A stretch of 64,000 nt of DNA from Alcaligenes endophyticus (lineage in GTDB: Bacteria; Pseudomonadota; Gammaproteobacteria; Burkholderiales; Burkholderiaceae_B). Numbering within the stretch: the stretch's first letter is position 1; each line of letters begins with the position of its first letter. The DNA is taken from contig NZ_JAPKND010000001.1 of assembly GCF_026344035.1 (NCBI RefSeq), positions 434,001 to 498,000 on the forward strand, given 5' to 3'. A model generated the notes under the pieces. The model had not been told where the DNA came from. It searched no databases and saw only the letters and a program-made list of their open reading frames with translations. Shown here piece by piece: positions 45,059 to 54,397 of the stretch. Position numbers and translations under genes: made by a program.

Positions 45059-46597
45059 CTACTGCGCCGCGCATGCGGTTTCAGCGCATAAGGACAAACC
45101 TAATTGCGCACGTCGACGCAACCATGGGCTGGAACGATAACGCATATCACCAGTATTCGCATACATATTGCTCAAAATCTCTAAAATAAGATCAGCGCCC
45201 CAGTGGTCTCCCATGGAAAGTGGCCCCCCGTACGGGTAAGCAAGACCAAGACGCACAGCATTATCGATGTCGGTAGGCGTGGCGATCTGTTGTTGGGCAA
45301 TGTCGGCCGCCACATTAATAATAGTCGCAACGATACGCTGAGCAACAAACCCACTAGAGTCCTCGATCACACTGACCGGCGTCCCATCACTGGCCAACAA
45401 AGCCCATGCTTGATCACGCCAGTTCTGTCCTGTTGCCACCGAGCACATGAGGACGCGGCGCTTACCCGGCTCCAAGCCAAATAAAGTATCTAAGGCAAGC
45501 GTACGTACAGGATCGAGCTGATGCTCAACAACGACGCTTGCCACATCTTGCCCGAATGGCGTGATCAAAATCAGCGCCTCTTCGCTGGGCGAGCTCCCCG
45601 TCTCAACAGTCACTCCTAGAGCACTTAACAAGGCTGCTGCACGCTCGTAGCCCTTCTGATGATAATGTGCCAGCCAAACAGGCACCTGAGGCGTGAGGGG
45701 TGGTACCTCGGGCTGAGGTGGGATTATTTTCTGCGCTTGATCATAGGTATAAAAACCAGCGTCGGTTTTACGCCCCCATAATTTGCCTGCCTGACGCACG
45801 GCGGTAATCGGTGAAGGTCGGAAACGCGGCTCATCAAAAAACTGCTCGTAGATAGAGGTCATGACGGGATGCGAAACGTCCAGACCAGTTAAGTCCATGA
45901 GCTCAAAGGGCCCCATGCGAAAGCCCGCTTGATCGCGCATAATGGCATCAATTTGATAAAAAGGGGCGACGCATTCTTGAGCTACTTTGAGCCCCTCTAT
46001 ATTCATACCACGCCCCGCATGATTCACCACAAAACCAGGCATATCTTTAGCGCGCACAGGTGTGTGCCCTAACTCTCGCGCCAACGCCATCAAGGCATCA
46101 GCCGTGTGCGTAGCGGTGCGCAAACCTTCTATCACCTCTACGACTTTCATTAGCGGCACGGGATTAAAAAAGTGAAATCCCACCACTCTGGCTGGCAGAC
46201 GACAAGCTTGCGCAATACTGGTAATGGACAATGACGACGTATTGGAAGCCAGTATGCAATCATCGTCCACGCCCTGCTCTAACTGCACAAACAGTTGCTG
46301 CTTCACCTCTAGGCGCTCAACGATGGCCTCCACGACCAGATCTACCTGATACAACTGCTCTAAGGAATCGGCAACGGTTACGGCCTGCGTCGCTGCCAGC
46401 ACCTGTTCTGCCGTCATCCGCCCTTTATCGGCCAAACGTTGCCATATTGCCTGCAATGCTTGCACGGCCTTTTGGGCCGCTTGAGCCTGAACATCGTACA
46501 GATAAACCCGCTTACCCGCTTGCGCCACAATTTGGGCAATACCTTGGCCCATGGCCCCGGCACCCACTACCCCCACAGACTGAATGTGCTTCATCAT
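45059..46597 (-). CDS. 3-hydroxyacyl-CoA dehydrogenase, PaaH-like
   Basis: 512 residues (two adjacent ATGs at 46597 and 46594). NAD-binding domain: GVVGAGAMGQGIAQIVAQAG (9-28), VEAIVERLEVK, ASNTSSLSITSIA with the catalytic serine/asparagine region, and FHFFNPVPLMKVVEVI with the catalytic histidine. Two tandem C-terminal domains (DMPGFVVNHAGR and DSSGFVAQRIVATIINVA) are as in E. coli PaaH. It oxidises a 3-hydroxyacyl-CoA. The exact chain is unknown: no other phenylacetate genes are present, and the partner upstream is a CoA-transferase. Confidence 0.88.
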   Translation of the reverse strand: MMKHIQSVGVVGAGAMGQGIAQIVAQAGKRVYLYDVQAQAAQKAVQALQAIWQRLADKGRMTAEQVLAATQAVTVADSLEQLYQVDLVVEAIVERLEVKQQLFVQLEQGVDDDCILASNTSSLSITSIAQACRLPARVVGFHFFNPVPLMKVVEVIEGLRTATHTADALMALARELGHTPVRAKDMPGFVVNHAGRGMNIEGLKVAQECVAPFYQIDAIMRDQAGFRMGPFELMDLTGLDVSHPVMTSIYEQFFDEPRFRPSPITAVRQAGKLWGRKTDAGFYTYDQAQKIIPPQPEVPPLTPQVPVWLAHYHQKGYERAAALLSALGVTVETGSSPSEEALILITPFGQDVASVVVEHQLDPVRTLALDTLFGLEPGKRRVLMCSVATGQNWRDQAWALLASDGTPVSVIEDSSGFVAQRIVATIINVAADIAQQQIATPTDIDNAVRLGLAYPYGGPLSMGDHWGADLILEILSNMYANTGDMRYRSSPWLRRRAQLGLSLCAETACAAQ

Positions 46598-46642
46598 TTA
46601 CTTTGTCTCACTCCATTCTTTTTAACCAAAAACACATTTCGC

Positions 46643-47887
46643 TCAGGATAGATTTAACGCGTCTACCGCCGCCTTATCCATACCCAAAATACGCTCTAGG
46701 ACTTCGTACGTATGCTCGCCCAGCAAAGGCGAAGCCTTTTTATACTGCACCGGAGTAGCAGAAAAACGTAAAGGGCTGGCTACCGCGGGAGCAGTACCTG
46801 CCAATGGATGAGGCAAGGCCAGTTGCATGCCACGGGCTTGCACTTGGGGATCCTCAAATACTTGCGCAAGAGTATTGATAGGCCCAGCCGGAATACCTGC
46901 CTGCTCAAGCACGTCCAGCCACTCATCTCGCCCGCGAGTCAGCATATATTGCTCTAATACGGGAATAAGCTCGCTACGGTGCCTGACTCGGGCAGCGTTG
47001 GTGGCAAAGCGGACGTCTAGAGCAAGCTCTGGGCATCCCAAAACACGGCAGTACTGTTTGAATTGCGTGTCGTTGCCCACTGCAACAATCAAGTGCCCGT
47101 CTGTTGCAGCGAACACTTGATAAGGCACTAAATTCGGGTGTGCATTGCCGGCCCTCACAGGAGCTTGTCCAGAGGCTAGGTAATTCAAACTCTGATTCGC
47201 CATCATGGCAACCTGACAATCTAGCAAGGCTGTATCAATGTGCTGCCCTAGTCCACTGCGATGCCGCTCATTCAGGGCGGCTAATATGCCTACCGTGGCA
47301 TACATACCTGTCATCAAGTCCACCACGGCCACTCCGGCCTTCTGTGGCCCACCTCCAGGCATGCTGTCCTTCTCGCCTGTTACAGACATTAGGCCACCCA
47401 TGCCTTGAATCATGAAGTCGTAACCCGGGCGCTGCGCATAAGGACCCGTTTGCCCAAAACCGGTAATAGAGCAATAAATAAGGGCTGGATTGATGGCTTT
47501 CAAGCTTTCATAATCCAAACCATATTTTTTTAATCCGCCTACCTTAAAATTCTCCACCAAAATATCGCAGTGCCGTGCCAACTGCCGAATAACCTCTGCA
47601 CCTTGTTCGCTAGCCAAATCAACCGTTACAGAATGCTTATTACGGTTAGCACAACTGTAATAAGCGGCCTCAGAGGTGTCCTGCCCATGCTCATCGCGTA
47701 CATAGGGCGGCCCCCAGCCTCGCGTATCATCACCACTGCCCGGACGTTCTATCTTAATGACCTCGGCGCCCAGATCCGCTAGATTCTGGGTGCACCAAGG
47801 GCCAGCTAAGACACGCGTTAAATCCAATACTCGAATACCTGCCAAAGGAGCGGTACGTTCCATCATAGGTTCAGTCATACGTTTCAT
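46643..47887 (-). CDS. CaiB/BaiF (family III) CoA-transferase
   Basis: 414 residues; in-frame ATGs at 47878, 47866 and 47863 are alternative starts, and none has a strong ribosome site. Family III features: GIRVLDLTRVLAGPWCTQNLADLGAEVIKIERPG (17-50), NRNKHSVTVDL, ENFKVGGLKKYGLDY, and the catalytic aspartate in AGVAVVDLMTGMYA near 188-201. Moves CoA between carboxylic acids by a ping-pong mechanism. 45 bases before the hydroxyacyl-CoA dehydrogenase gene, suggesting a two-gene catabolic unit; substrate not identifiable. Confidence 0.9.
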   Translation of the reverse strand: MKRMTEPMMERTAPLAGIRVLDLTRVLAGPWCTQNLADLGAEVIKIERPGSGDDTRGWGPPYVRDEHGQDTSEAAYYSCANRNKHSVTVDLASEQGAEVIRQLARHCDILVENFKVGGLKKYGLDYESLKAINPALIYCSITGFGQTGPYAQRPGYDFMIQGMGGLMSVTGEKDSMPGGGPQKAGVAVVDLMTGMYATVGILAALNERHRSGLGQHIDTALLDCQVAMMANQSLNYLASGQAPVRAGNAHPNLVPYQVFAATDGHLIVAVGNDTQFKQYCRVLGCPELALDVRFATNAARVRHRSELIPVLEQYMLTRGRDEWLDVLEQAGIPAGPINTLAQVFEDPQVQARGMQLALPHPLAGTAPAVASPLRFSATPVQYKKASPLLGEHTYEVLERILGMDKAAVDALNLS

Positions 47888-48144
47888 GGTAAAGAATAAG
47901 TTATATAAAAGAGTACGCTGCTTGGCACTATGCGTGACCGATCAACACTTTTATGACCGGCTAGCGGACTCACCCACGGACCATCGGCCCCTCCTGCTTA
48001 ATGATTCTATTTTTTAACGCTATAAAACATGCCCTATATCTAGATTGGCATAGGAAACTGTACATGGAAATCACCCGAGCGGGTATACCTAGCTGGAAGG
48101 AAAGCGTAGGCAGGCCCTCGGTGTGGTGAAGAAAGCAAAAAACT

Positions 48145-48227
48145 AGGGTTTTCCCTTGAAAGCGACGATATGCCGTGCATTAGGCAAATACTAGGGTTTA
48201 CCCTTGCTATGGGCTAGGGTAAACCCT
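48145..48227. promoter_or_regulatory. Three AGGG-N4-CCCT palindromes at the promoter of the 80-residue gene
   Basis: AGGGTTTTCCCT (48145-48156), AGGGTTTACCCT (48193-48204) and AGGGTAAACCCT (48216-48227), each preceded by CT. Centres are 48 and 23 bases apart. The second abuts the -35 hexamer and the third fills the -35/-10 spacer, the usual layout of a repressor operator. The cognate regulator is unknown. They lie in the 386-base gap 47888-48273, the remainder of which shows nothing else. Confidence 0.65.
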
Positions 48228-48232
48228 ATAAT
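48204..48232 (+). promoter_or_regulatory. Sigma-70 promoter of the 80-residue gene
   Basis: -35 TTGCTA (48204-48209), 17-base spacer, perfect -10 TATAAT (48227-48232). The predicted start is near 48239, about 35 bases before ATG 48274. Confidence 0.75.
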
Positions 48233-48273
48233 AAAGGTTCCTAGTCAGTTATTTACCTAAAAAGGCAAATCGC

Positions 48274-48516
48274 ATGTCGACCATGACCACTTATACGCAA
48301 TACATACGCTGGAGTGACGTACTTGAGCATGATGTAACGCAACAGGCTCAAGAAAATTGGGAGCCAGTGTCGGTCAGTAGCAAAGACCAGGATAAAGGCA
48401 AAACAGTGTTTCATCGTATTGCTCGCGCTGCTGTCAACTATCTACAAGACGTTACAGAGCATCTGCACCGTGCACGCAAAGAAAACGCGCACCAAGTCGG
48501 TTACTACTACTGGTAA
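48274..48516 (+). CDS. 80-residue protein of unknown function
   Basis: I do not recognise it. It is soluble, with no signal peptide or membrane helix. The N-terminus is Thr/Tyr-rich (MSTMTTYTQYIRWSDVLEHDV) and the second half looks helical and charged (HRIARAAVNYLQDVTEHLHRARKENAHQVG), ending in GYYYW. AAAAAGG lies 8 bases upstream. It has its own strong promoter with three palindromic operator-like sites and its own terminator, so it is a real single-gene unit under specific control. Confidence 0.75.
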   Translation: MSTMTTYTQYIRWSDVLEHDVTQQAQENWEPVSVSSKDQDKGKTVFHRIARAAVNYLQDVTEHLHRARKENAHQVGYYYW

Positions 48517-48574
48517 TAAAGTAATTCGTCGCTCCAGCCGTATGAAGTAAGGGCTAGCATTGCCCTCAAACCAC

Positions 48575-48607
48575 AAGCCTGCATAGTTGTTGCAGGCTTT
48601 TATTTTT
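48575..48607 (+). terminator. Intrinsic terminator after the 80-residue gene
   Basis: AAGCCTGCA (48575-48583) pairs with TGCAGGCTT (48591-48599), followed by TTATTTTT. Lies between convergent genes. Confidence 0.85.
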
Positions 48608-48638
48608 CATAGTGCCCTACCCTCTAGGCCCAGGTTGC

Positions 48639-50729
48639 TTACTGCGCGGACGGCTTTTTTAGCAAGTTTTTCAGCATGTCCAGCCTCTGCTTAGGGCTTA
48701 AGCTGGGGTCTTGAGGCAGCGCTTGTGTGCGACGATCCTCTAGCGCCATTTCGTCAATAAACCTTGATCGCTCACGCACAAGATTTTCTCGCGCACGACG
48801 TCGTTTTTTACACCATGTTAGGCGCAAGCTACGCTGAGCTCGCGTAATGCCTACATACATCAGTCGACGCTCTTCTTGGATACGTTGTATGCGTATCTCT
48901 TCTTCTTTTTCTGGGTCAATGTCTTCATCGTCGCGCCCTATATGAGGCAAAAGGCCTTCCTCGACCCCAACTAAGAAAACATGCGGATACTCTAAGCCCT
49001 TAGACGCGTGCAAGGTAGAGAGCTTGACCGCATCAGGATCTTCTTCCTCATTGCGCTCTAGCATGGTAATGAGGGCTACCCGCTGCACTAGCTCATTCAA
49101 ACTTAACTGCTCTTCATCTGCTTTACGCCTGAGCCAGGTAACCAGCTCTAAGACATGCTCCCACCGCACCTGCGCGGGGCGCTCGTCGAACATCTCGTAC
49201 AAATAACGCTCATACTCAATAGCACGCAACAACTCATCTAAAAGCTCACTGGCAGCCGAATCATAATCGGGGTGATCGGAACTCACTCGATCTGCACGCT
49301 GTTGCAAGCGCTCAATAAAATGAGCAAAAGTTAGTAGGGGCTCTAACTGGCGTTCGGCCAGCAATTGTGTGCTGCCTATATATTGCGTAGCGGCAAATAA
49401 AGACAATTGCCGCTCGGCGGCAAACTGACCTAAGACGGCCAACGTGGATTGCCCTACACCGCGTCGTGGTGTGGTGATAGCCCGTATAAATGCGGGGTCA
49501 TCTTCTGCATTGGCCACCACACGCAAATACGCCAAAATATCACGTACCTCGGCCTTATCAAAAAAACTTTGCCCGCCTGAAATGGTGTAGGGTATACGCA
49601 AATTTCGTAGAGCTTGCTCAAATACTTTAGCTTGATGATTACCACGGTATAACACCGCAAAATCCCGCCACTGGGCCTGGCGCTCAAAACGCTCCGCCGA
49701 CAACCGAATCGCCACCCCTTCAGCTTCAGACTGCTCATCGTCCATAGGAAGTACTTGTATGGCCTCACCGGCCCCTAAGTCTGACCATAGTTTTTTGCCG
49801 AATACCACTGGGTTATGCGCAATAACATTGTTGGCCGCATGCAAAATCCGCTGCACCGAACGGTAGTTTTGTTCTAGTTTGATCAGCTTAAGAGAAGGAT
49901 AGTCTTCAGTTAGCTTGGCTAGGTTTTCTACTGTTGCGCCACGCCAAGCATATATGGCCTGATCATCATCCCCTACCGCCGTGAACATAGCGCGTTCACC
50001 CACTAAATGTTGCAATAGCCGATACTGACACTGATTGGTATCTTGGTACTCATCTACTAATAAATAAAGTACGCGCCGCTGCCAACGCTCACGCGCTGGC
50101 GGGTGTTGCTCAAGAAGCAAGGCAGGCAAACGAATCAAATCATCAAAATCTACCGACTGGTATGCCACCAAAGTGGCAGCATAACTGCGATATACATGGG
50201 CCGCCTCAATTTGGCTGGGTGTCATGGCCAATTTTTCTGCTTGCTCGGGCTCAATCAGGGCATTTTTCCAGAGCGAAATTTCTTGTTGTACAGCACGTAA
50301 ACGTGCTTTATCAGTGGTTGCTAGTAGCTCCTGAATAATTGCCAAAGCGTCATTGGCATCCAATAAGGAAAAGCTAGGTTTCAGCCCCACCAAAGCACAC
50401 TCTTCTCGTAATATGCGTAAGCCCAAGGAGTGAAAAGTGGAAACCGTAAGGCCTCGTAGCAGACGCGGTTCGACGAGCGCCCGAATGCGCTCGTTCATTT
50501 CACGCGCTGCTTTATTGGTAAACGTCAATGCCACGATATGGCGCGCCTGATACGCGCACTCACGAATTAAGTAGGCTATTTTTTGCGTAATTACCCGTGT
50601 TTTACCGCTACCCGCCCCCGCTAACACTAAACAAGGCCCATCCATGTACAAGACGGCCTGCCTTTGCATCGCATTCATCAACGGATCGACGGTGTAACCA
50701 GGCGTTAGTTCAGATGCTGAGCCAGCCAT
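48639..50729 (-). CDS. rep: ATP-dependent DNA helicase Rep (UvrD family)
   Basis: 696 residues (E. coli Rep has 673). 3'-5' superfamily 1A helicase that helps forks past obstacles. Motifs in order: Q-motif MNAMQRQAVLY, motif I LAGAGSGKTRVIT (37-49), Ia TFTNKAAREM, II VDEYQDTN near 222-229, III GDDDQAIYAWRGA, IV RGNHQAKV, V KLSTLHASKGLEYPHVFLVG and VI ERRLMYVGITRAQ. No N-terminal nuclease domain. ATG 50729 lies 5 bases after the priA stop, so it is likely co-transcribed with priA, another restart factor. Confidence 0.93.
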   Translation of the reverse strand: MAGSASELTPGYTVDPLMNAMQRQAVLYMDGPCLVLAGAGSGKTRVITQKIAYLIRECAYQARHIVALTFTNKAAREMNERIRALVEPRLLRGLTVSTFHSLGLRILREECALVGLKPSFSLLDANDALAIIQELLATTDKARLRAVQQEISLWKNALIEPEQAEKLAMTPSQIEAAHVYRSYAATLVAYQSVDFDDLIRLPALLLEQHPPARERWQRRVLYLLVDEYQDTNQCQYRLLQHLVGERAMFTAVGDDDQAIYAWRGATVENLAKLTEDYPSLKLIKLEQNYRSVQRILHAANNVIAHNPVVFGKKLWSDLGAGEAIQVLPMDDEQSEAEGVAIRLSAERFERQAQWRDFAVLYRGNHQAKVFEQALRNLRIPYTISGGQSFFDKAEVRDILAYLRVVANAEDDPAFIRAITTPRRGVGQSTLAVLGQFAAERQLSLFAATQYIGSTQLLAERQLEPLLTFAHFIERLQQRADRVSSDHPDYDSAASELLDELLRAIEYERYLYEMFDERPAQVRWEHVLELVTWLRRKADEEQLSLNELVQRVALITMLERNEEEDPDAVKLSTLHASKGLEYPHVFLVGVEEGLLPHIGRDDEDIDPEKEEEIRIQRIQEERRLMYVGITRAQRSLRLTWCKKRRRARENLVRERSRFIDEMALEDRRTQALPQDPSLSPKQRLDMLKNLLKKPSAQ

Positions 50730-50734
50730 AAGAA

Positions 50735-52846
50735 TTAAATCTCCAGTGGGTCCACTTCAACGGTATAACGAACTTTATTTTGTTTAGCCAATAACGCCAA
50801 TGCAGGCTCCCAGGCCTGTAAAAAAGCTTGTAAAGCAGGACGACGCGCACTTTCTACCAACAACTGTGCTCGCTCCACATGAGCAACCCTGACCACTCGT
50901 AAGGGGACCGGGTCATAAAGAAACACGTGCTCTGCTCCAGGTAAGGGCGTTGCTGACTGTTCGGGCAATTGGCGTGCAGCGCTCAAAAACTGCAAGGTTT
51001 GGCTTAACTGGCCCGCCTCGGCGGTTAACAGCGCCTGATACGCATACGGGGGCAAGCCTATAGACTCTCGCTCGGCCAAGCCTGCTTGGGCAAAGCCTAT
51101 GTAGTCATGGCGAATTAAGTTTTGATACAGGGGCTGCTCAGGATAGGCGGTTTGAATAATAACGTCCGCTCCCTCAGTGTGCCGCCCAGCTCGCCCTGCC
51201 ACTTGCATCAGTTGGGCAAATAAACGCTCTGGGGCTCGAAAGTCGTGGGCAAATAACATATTATCGGCATTGAGCACCCCCACCACACTTAAGCGTGTGA
51301 AGTCGTGCCCTTTCGCCACCATCTGGGTACCCACCATAATATCCACTTCGCCCGCATGCACCTGTTCAAACAGTTGCTGTGCACTTCCTTTCAAGCGTGT
51401 GCTATCTGCATCAATACGCATAATACGTGCCTGCGGGAAATGCTCAGCCAAGTATTCCTCGACTCGCTGTGTTCCCCTTCCCATACCCTGCAAGTCTTGA
51501 TCGCCACAATCAGGGCAGGCACGCGGCACAGGCGCTTGATGTCCGCAATGGTGGCATTGCAAATAATGCCGCTTTTGGTTAACCCGATGCAACACGGCAT
51601 ACACCGAACAACGGGGACAGCGAGAGAGCCAACCACAGGACACGCAATGCAATACCGGAGCATAACCACGCCGGTTGAGAAACACTAGGGCCTGCTCTTG
51701 ACGTGCTAAACACTCTTTTAAGGCATCGAGTAACTGAGGTGAGAAACCCTGCTCTAAACGCAGATAGCGCGTATCTACCAAACGGATACGGGGTAGCGAT
51801 ACTGCTCGGGCGCGTTGGGTTAAGCTAAGTAAGTGGTAACGCCCTTGCTGGGCGTGATTCCATGACTCTAAAGAAGGAGTCGCCGAGCCTAAAACGACAG
51901 GCACTTGTCTATCATGCCCACGCCAAATAGCTAAGTCACGCGCTGAATACCGCAAGCCGTCTTGTTGTTTATACGACGTGTCATGTTCCTCGTCGACGAT
52001 GATCAAGCCCAAGTCTGGCATAGGCGTAAAAATAGATAGGCGCGTGCCCAGCAAAACGCGCGCCTCGCCTCGACTGGTACGCAGCCAATTGCGTAAACGT
52101 TCACCATCGGCCAGCCCACTATGTAATACGGCCAATACGTCACCCTGCGCCACACTGGCCAAGCGTGCTCGCAACACCTGCTCAAATTGTGGTGTCAGGT
52201 TAATTTCTGGCACCATGAACAAGACCTGCTTGCCTGCTTCCAGTACCTGCACCAAAGCACGCATATACACTTCGGTTTTTCCACTGCCCGTGACACCATG
52301 CAACAATACTGTTGTGTGACCTTGTATTTGACTTATTTGTTCTACCGCATGTGCCTGTTCGGCATTGAGCTCATGTGACGTATCCGCTGAGGCCAAAACT
52401 GCTTTGGGTGCTTTACGACGCTCTAGGCGCATCACGGGCCCACCGGCAGAACGCTTACCCTGATAAGCGGCCACCTTACGCAAAGGCCCTGGCAAAGCAG
52501 GTAACATAACCTCGCCTAAAGGGCGTTGATAATAGGCCGCTGCAAAGTGAGCCATGCGTAGCCAATCTGCAGGTAAGGGCGGTAGGTCGTCTAACACCGC
52601 GTCAATGGCTTTCACTTGCTCAGCAGGGTAATCAGGAACAGCAGGGTTAGCCACCACTATCCCCACCATTTTACGACGCCCAAACCCCACTATCACTCGC
52701 ATGCCTACAGCTACCGGCTGGGTATGACTATAGTCAAATACACCCATTAGGGGTACATCGAGGGCGACATGCAGCCAATGGTGCTCTGAACCGCTATTTT
52801 TGGACTCAGCTGGCAAAGTAACGCTCAACGAAACAGATGTACTCAT
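50735..52846 (-). CDS. priA: Primosomal protein N' (PriA helicase)
   Basis: 703 residues. Restarts replication at collapsed forks by loading the DnaB helicase. N-terminal 3'-end-binding domain (VALDVPLMGVFDY), then Walker A LLHGVTGSGKTEVYMRAL near 178-195, DEEH box IIVDEEHD, GSATPSLES, and a zinc-binding insert with paired cysteines (CVSCGWLSRCPRC, CHHCGH, CPDCGD), then GTQMVAKGHDF and QVAGRAGR. A clear GGG-type ribosome site precedes ATG 52846. First gene of the priA-rep unit. Confidence 0.95.
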   Translation of the reverse strand: MSTSVSLSVTLPAESKNSGSEHHWLHVALDVPLMGVFDYSHTQPVAVGMRVIVGFGRRKMVGIVVANPAVPDYPAEQVKAIDAVLDDLPPLPADWLRMAHFAAAYYQRPLGEVMLPALPGPLRKVAAYQGKRSAGGPVMRLERRKAPKAVLASADTSHELNAEQAHAVEQISQIQGHTTVLLHGVTGSGKTEVYMRALVQVLEAGKQVLFMVPEINLTPQFEQVLRARLASVAQGDVLAVLHSGLADGERLRNWLRTSRGEARVLLGTRLSIFTPMPDLGLIIVDEEHDTSYKQQDGLRYSARDLAIWRGHDRQVPVVLGSATPSLESWNHAQQGRYHLLSLTQRARAVSLPRIRLVDTRYLRLEQGFSPQLLDALKECLARQEQALVFLNRRGYAPVLHCVSCGWLSRCPRCSVYAVLHRVNQKRHYLQCHHCGHQAPVPRACPDCGDQDLQGMGRGTQRVEEYLAEHFPQARIMRIDADSTRLKGSAQQLFEQVHAGEVDIMVGTQMVAKGHDFTRLSVVGVLNADNMLFAHDFRAPERLFAQLMQVAGRAGRHTEGADVIIQTAYPEQPLYQNLIRHDYIGFAQAGLAERESIGLPPYAYQALLTAEAGQLSQTLQFLSAARQLPEQSATPLPGAEHVFLYDPVPLRVVRVAHVERAQLLVESARRPALQAFLQAWEPALALLAKQNKVRYTVEVDPLEI

Positions 52847-52903
52847 GAGACCCTTGAGGCACTAAGTAGTCAAAATAATAAGCTACTGCTTAGACGCACA
52901 GCA

Positions 52904-53105
52904 TGTGGATAACTTTGGGGAAAAGCCTAGGGACAAGTTTTAAAAAATAGCAAGTGCAGATACAAAATAATTGCACACTCTTAGCCAAAACAAATAAATC
53001 ATTAAAAATCAATGACCTACAAGGATAAGCGCAAGCTATTTATAAAAGCATAAAGAAAAAAATCTGGCCCTCGTTCTGTGCATAACAAAGGCAGCCTGTG
53101 GACAG
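52904..53105. other. DnaA-box cluster in the AT-rich priA-hemE gap
   Basis: Between priA and hemE lies a 286-base AT-rich gap. On the minus strand it contains a perfect DnaA box TTATCCACA (52912-52904), a consensus TTATGCACA (53085-53077) and a weaker CTGTCCACA (53105-53097), all in the same orientation. An A/T tract (about 52985-53015) lies between. This could be DnaA-dependent regulation of priA or part of a replication origin; the boxes are seen, the role is inference. Confidence 0.45.
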
Positions 53106-53117
53106 TTTGGCTGCCTT
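53082..53117 (-). terminator. Hairpin after hemE
   Basis: A perfect 9-bp stem, AAGGCAGCC (53117-53109 on the minus strand) with GGCTGCCTT (53096-53088), then TTTGTT. The T-run is short, so strength is uncertain. It overlaps the third DnaA-like box. Confidence 0.55.
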
Positions 53118-53132
53118 CTAAGCCTATATAAA

Positions 53133-54209
53133 CTAAGGCGTGTGGAACTGAGGACTGTATGTATGGACTTCATCCACCAAAATACTGACGGCTGCAGGAT
53201 CCGTAAAACGAGAGATACCATGGCCAAAATTAAACACGTGGCCACCCGCTCCAACAGGCCCAAAGTCGTCAAGCACACGACGTACTTGACTACGTATCGC
53301 TTGCTCGCCACCAAACATAGTCATGGGGTCAAGGTTGCCTTGAAAACCCACCGTATCTTGGACGCGTTGACGCGCCTTACCAAGATTAACCGTCCAGTCA
53401 ACACCTAACGCATCGGCACCACAAGTTACTATATCTTCCAGCCACTGACCGCCCCCTTTAGTAAAGGCAACCACAGGCACCTGGCGTCCATCGTTATGAC
53501 GAATTAAGGCATCAACAACACGCTTAGTGTAAGGTAAGGAGAACTCTTGGAAAAGTGAGTCGGATAACACCCCCCCCCAGCTGTCGAAAATCATGACCGC
53601 CTGAGCTCCTGCCTGAATTTGAGCATTCAGGTAAAGAGCGGTGGTTTCCGCGTTGATTTCTAACATACGATGCATTAAATCGGGGCGAGAATACATGAGG
53701 CTTTTGACTAAACGATAATCATCAGAGCCCTGACCTTCGACCATATAACAAGCAATCGTCCAAGGGCTGCCCGCAAACCCAATCAGCGGTACTTTACCGT
53801 CCAGCTCTTTGCGGATTAACGATACCGCATCAAACACATACTGTAGCCTAGACATATCGGCGACACTGAGCTTCATCACATCTGCCTCAGTGCGGACAGG
53901 GTGCGCAAAGCGAGGACCTTCACCTGCGACAAAGTCTAGCCCTAGGCCCATGGCGTCGGGGATAGTCAGGATATCGGAGAATAAAATGGCAGCATCTAAA
54001 TCAAAGCGGCGCAGCGGTTGTAAGGTAACCTCGCAAGCCAACTCAGGGTTTTGTGCCAACGCCATGAATGAACCCGCATGAGCGCGCGTGGCCTGATACT
54101 CAGCCAAATACCGCCCTGCTTGGCGCATTAGCCAGACTGGGGTGTAGTCCACTTTTTGACGCAAAAAAGAACGGAGTAAAGTATCGTTTTTAAGTTGAGG
54201 TAAAGACAC
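53133..54209 (-). CDS. hemE: Uroporphyrinogen decarboxylase
   Basis: 358 residues from a GTG at 54209. Removes four carboxyl groups from uroporphyrinogen III to give coproporphyrinogen III in haem synthesis. Signatures: [15 protein letters not shown] (24-38), with the substrate-binding arginines, [15 protein letters not shown] near 77-91, [16 protein letters not shown] near 144-159, and FNFGHGI near the end with the conserved histidine. AGGGA lies about 6 bases upstream. The haem product serves the cytochrome c at 43-44 kb among others. Confidence 0.96.
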   Translation of the reverse strand: MSLPQLKNDTLLRSFLRQKVDYTPVWLMRQAGRYLAEYQATRAHAGSFMALAQNPELACEVTLQPLRRFDLDAAILFSDILTIPDAMGLGLDFVAGEGPRFAHPVRTEADVMKLSVADMSRLQYVFDAVSLIRKELDGKVPLIGFAGSPWTIACYMVEGQGSDDYRLVKSLMYSRPDLMHRMLEINAETTALYLNAQIQAGAQAVMIFDSWGGVLSDSLFQEFSLPYTKRVVDALIRHNDGRQVPVVAFTKGGGQWLEDIVTCGADALGVDWTVNLGKARQRVQDTVGFQGNLDPMTMFGGEQAIRSQVRRVLDDFGPVGAGGHVFNFGHGISRFTDPAAVSILVDEVHTYSPQFHTP

Positions 54210-54397
54210 AGCAATCCCTATTCAAAAGTGCCTGTAGATTCTAACCAACTGATAGTGGGTTATCTCTGCCCGAGCTTGATTAACCACAAGAGGAACGGTC
54301 ATCTTTGCTTATTTGATTAACGCGCCCAGCCCTATAGTGTAGCCGAGCCCGCCTAGCTGCACAGGTAACGCACAGGAACCACACTGTTTGCAGCATG

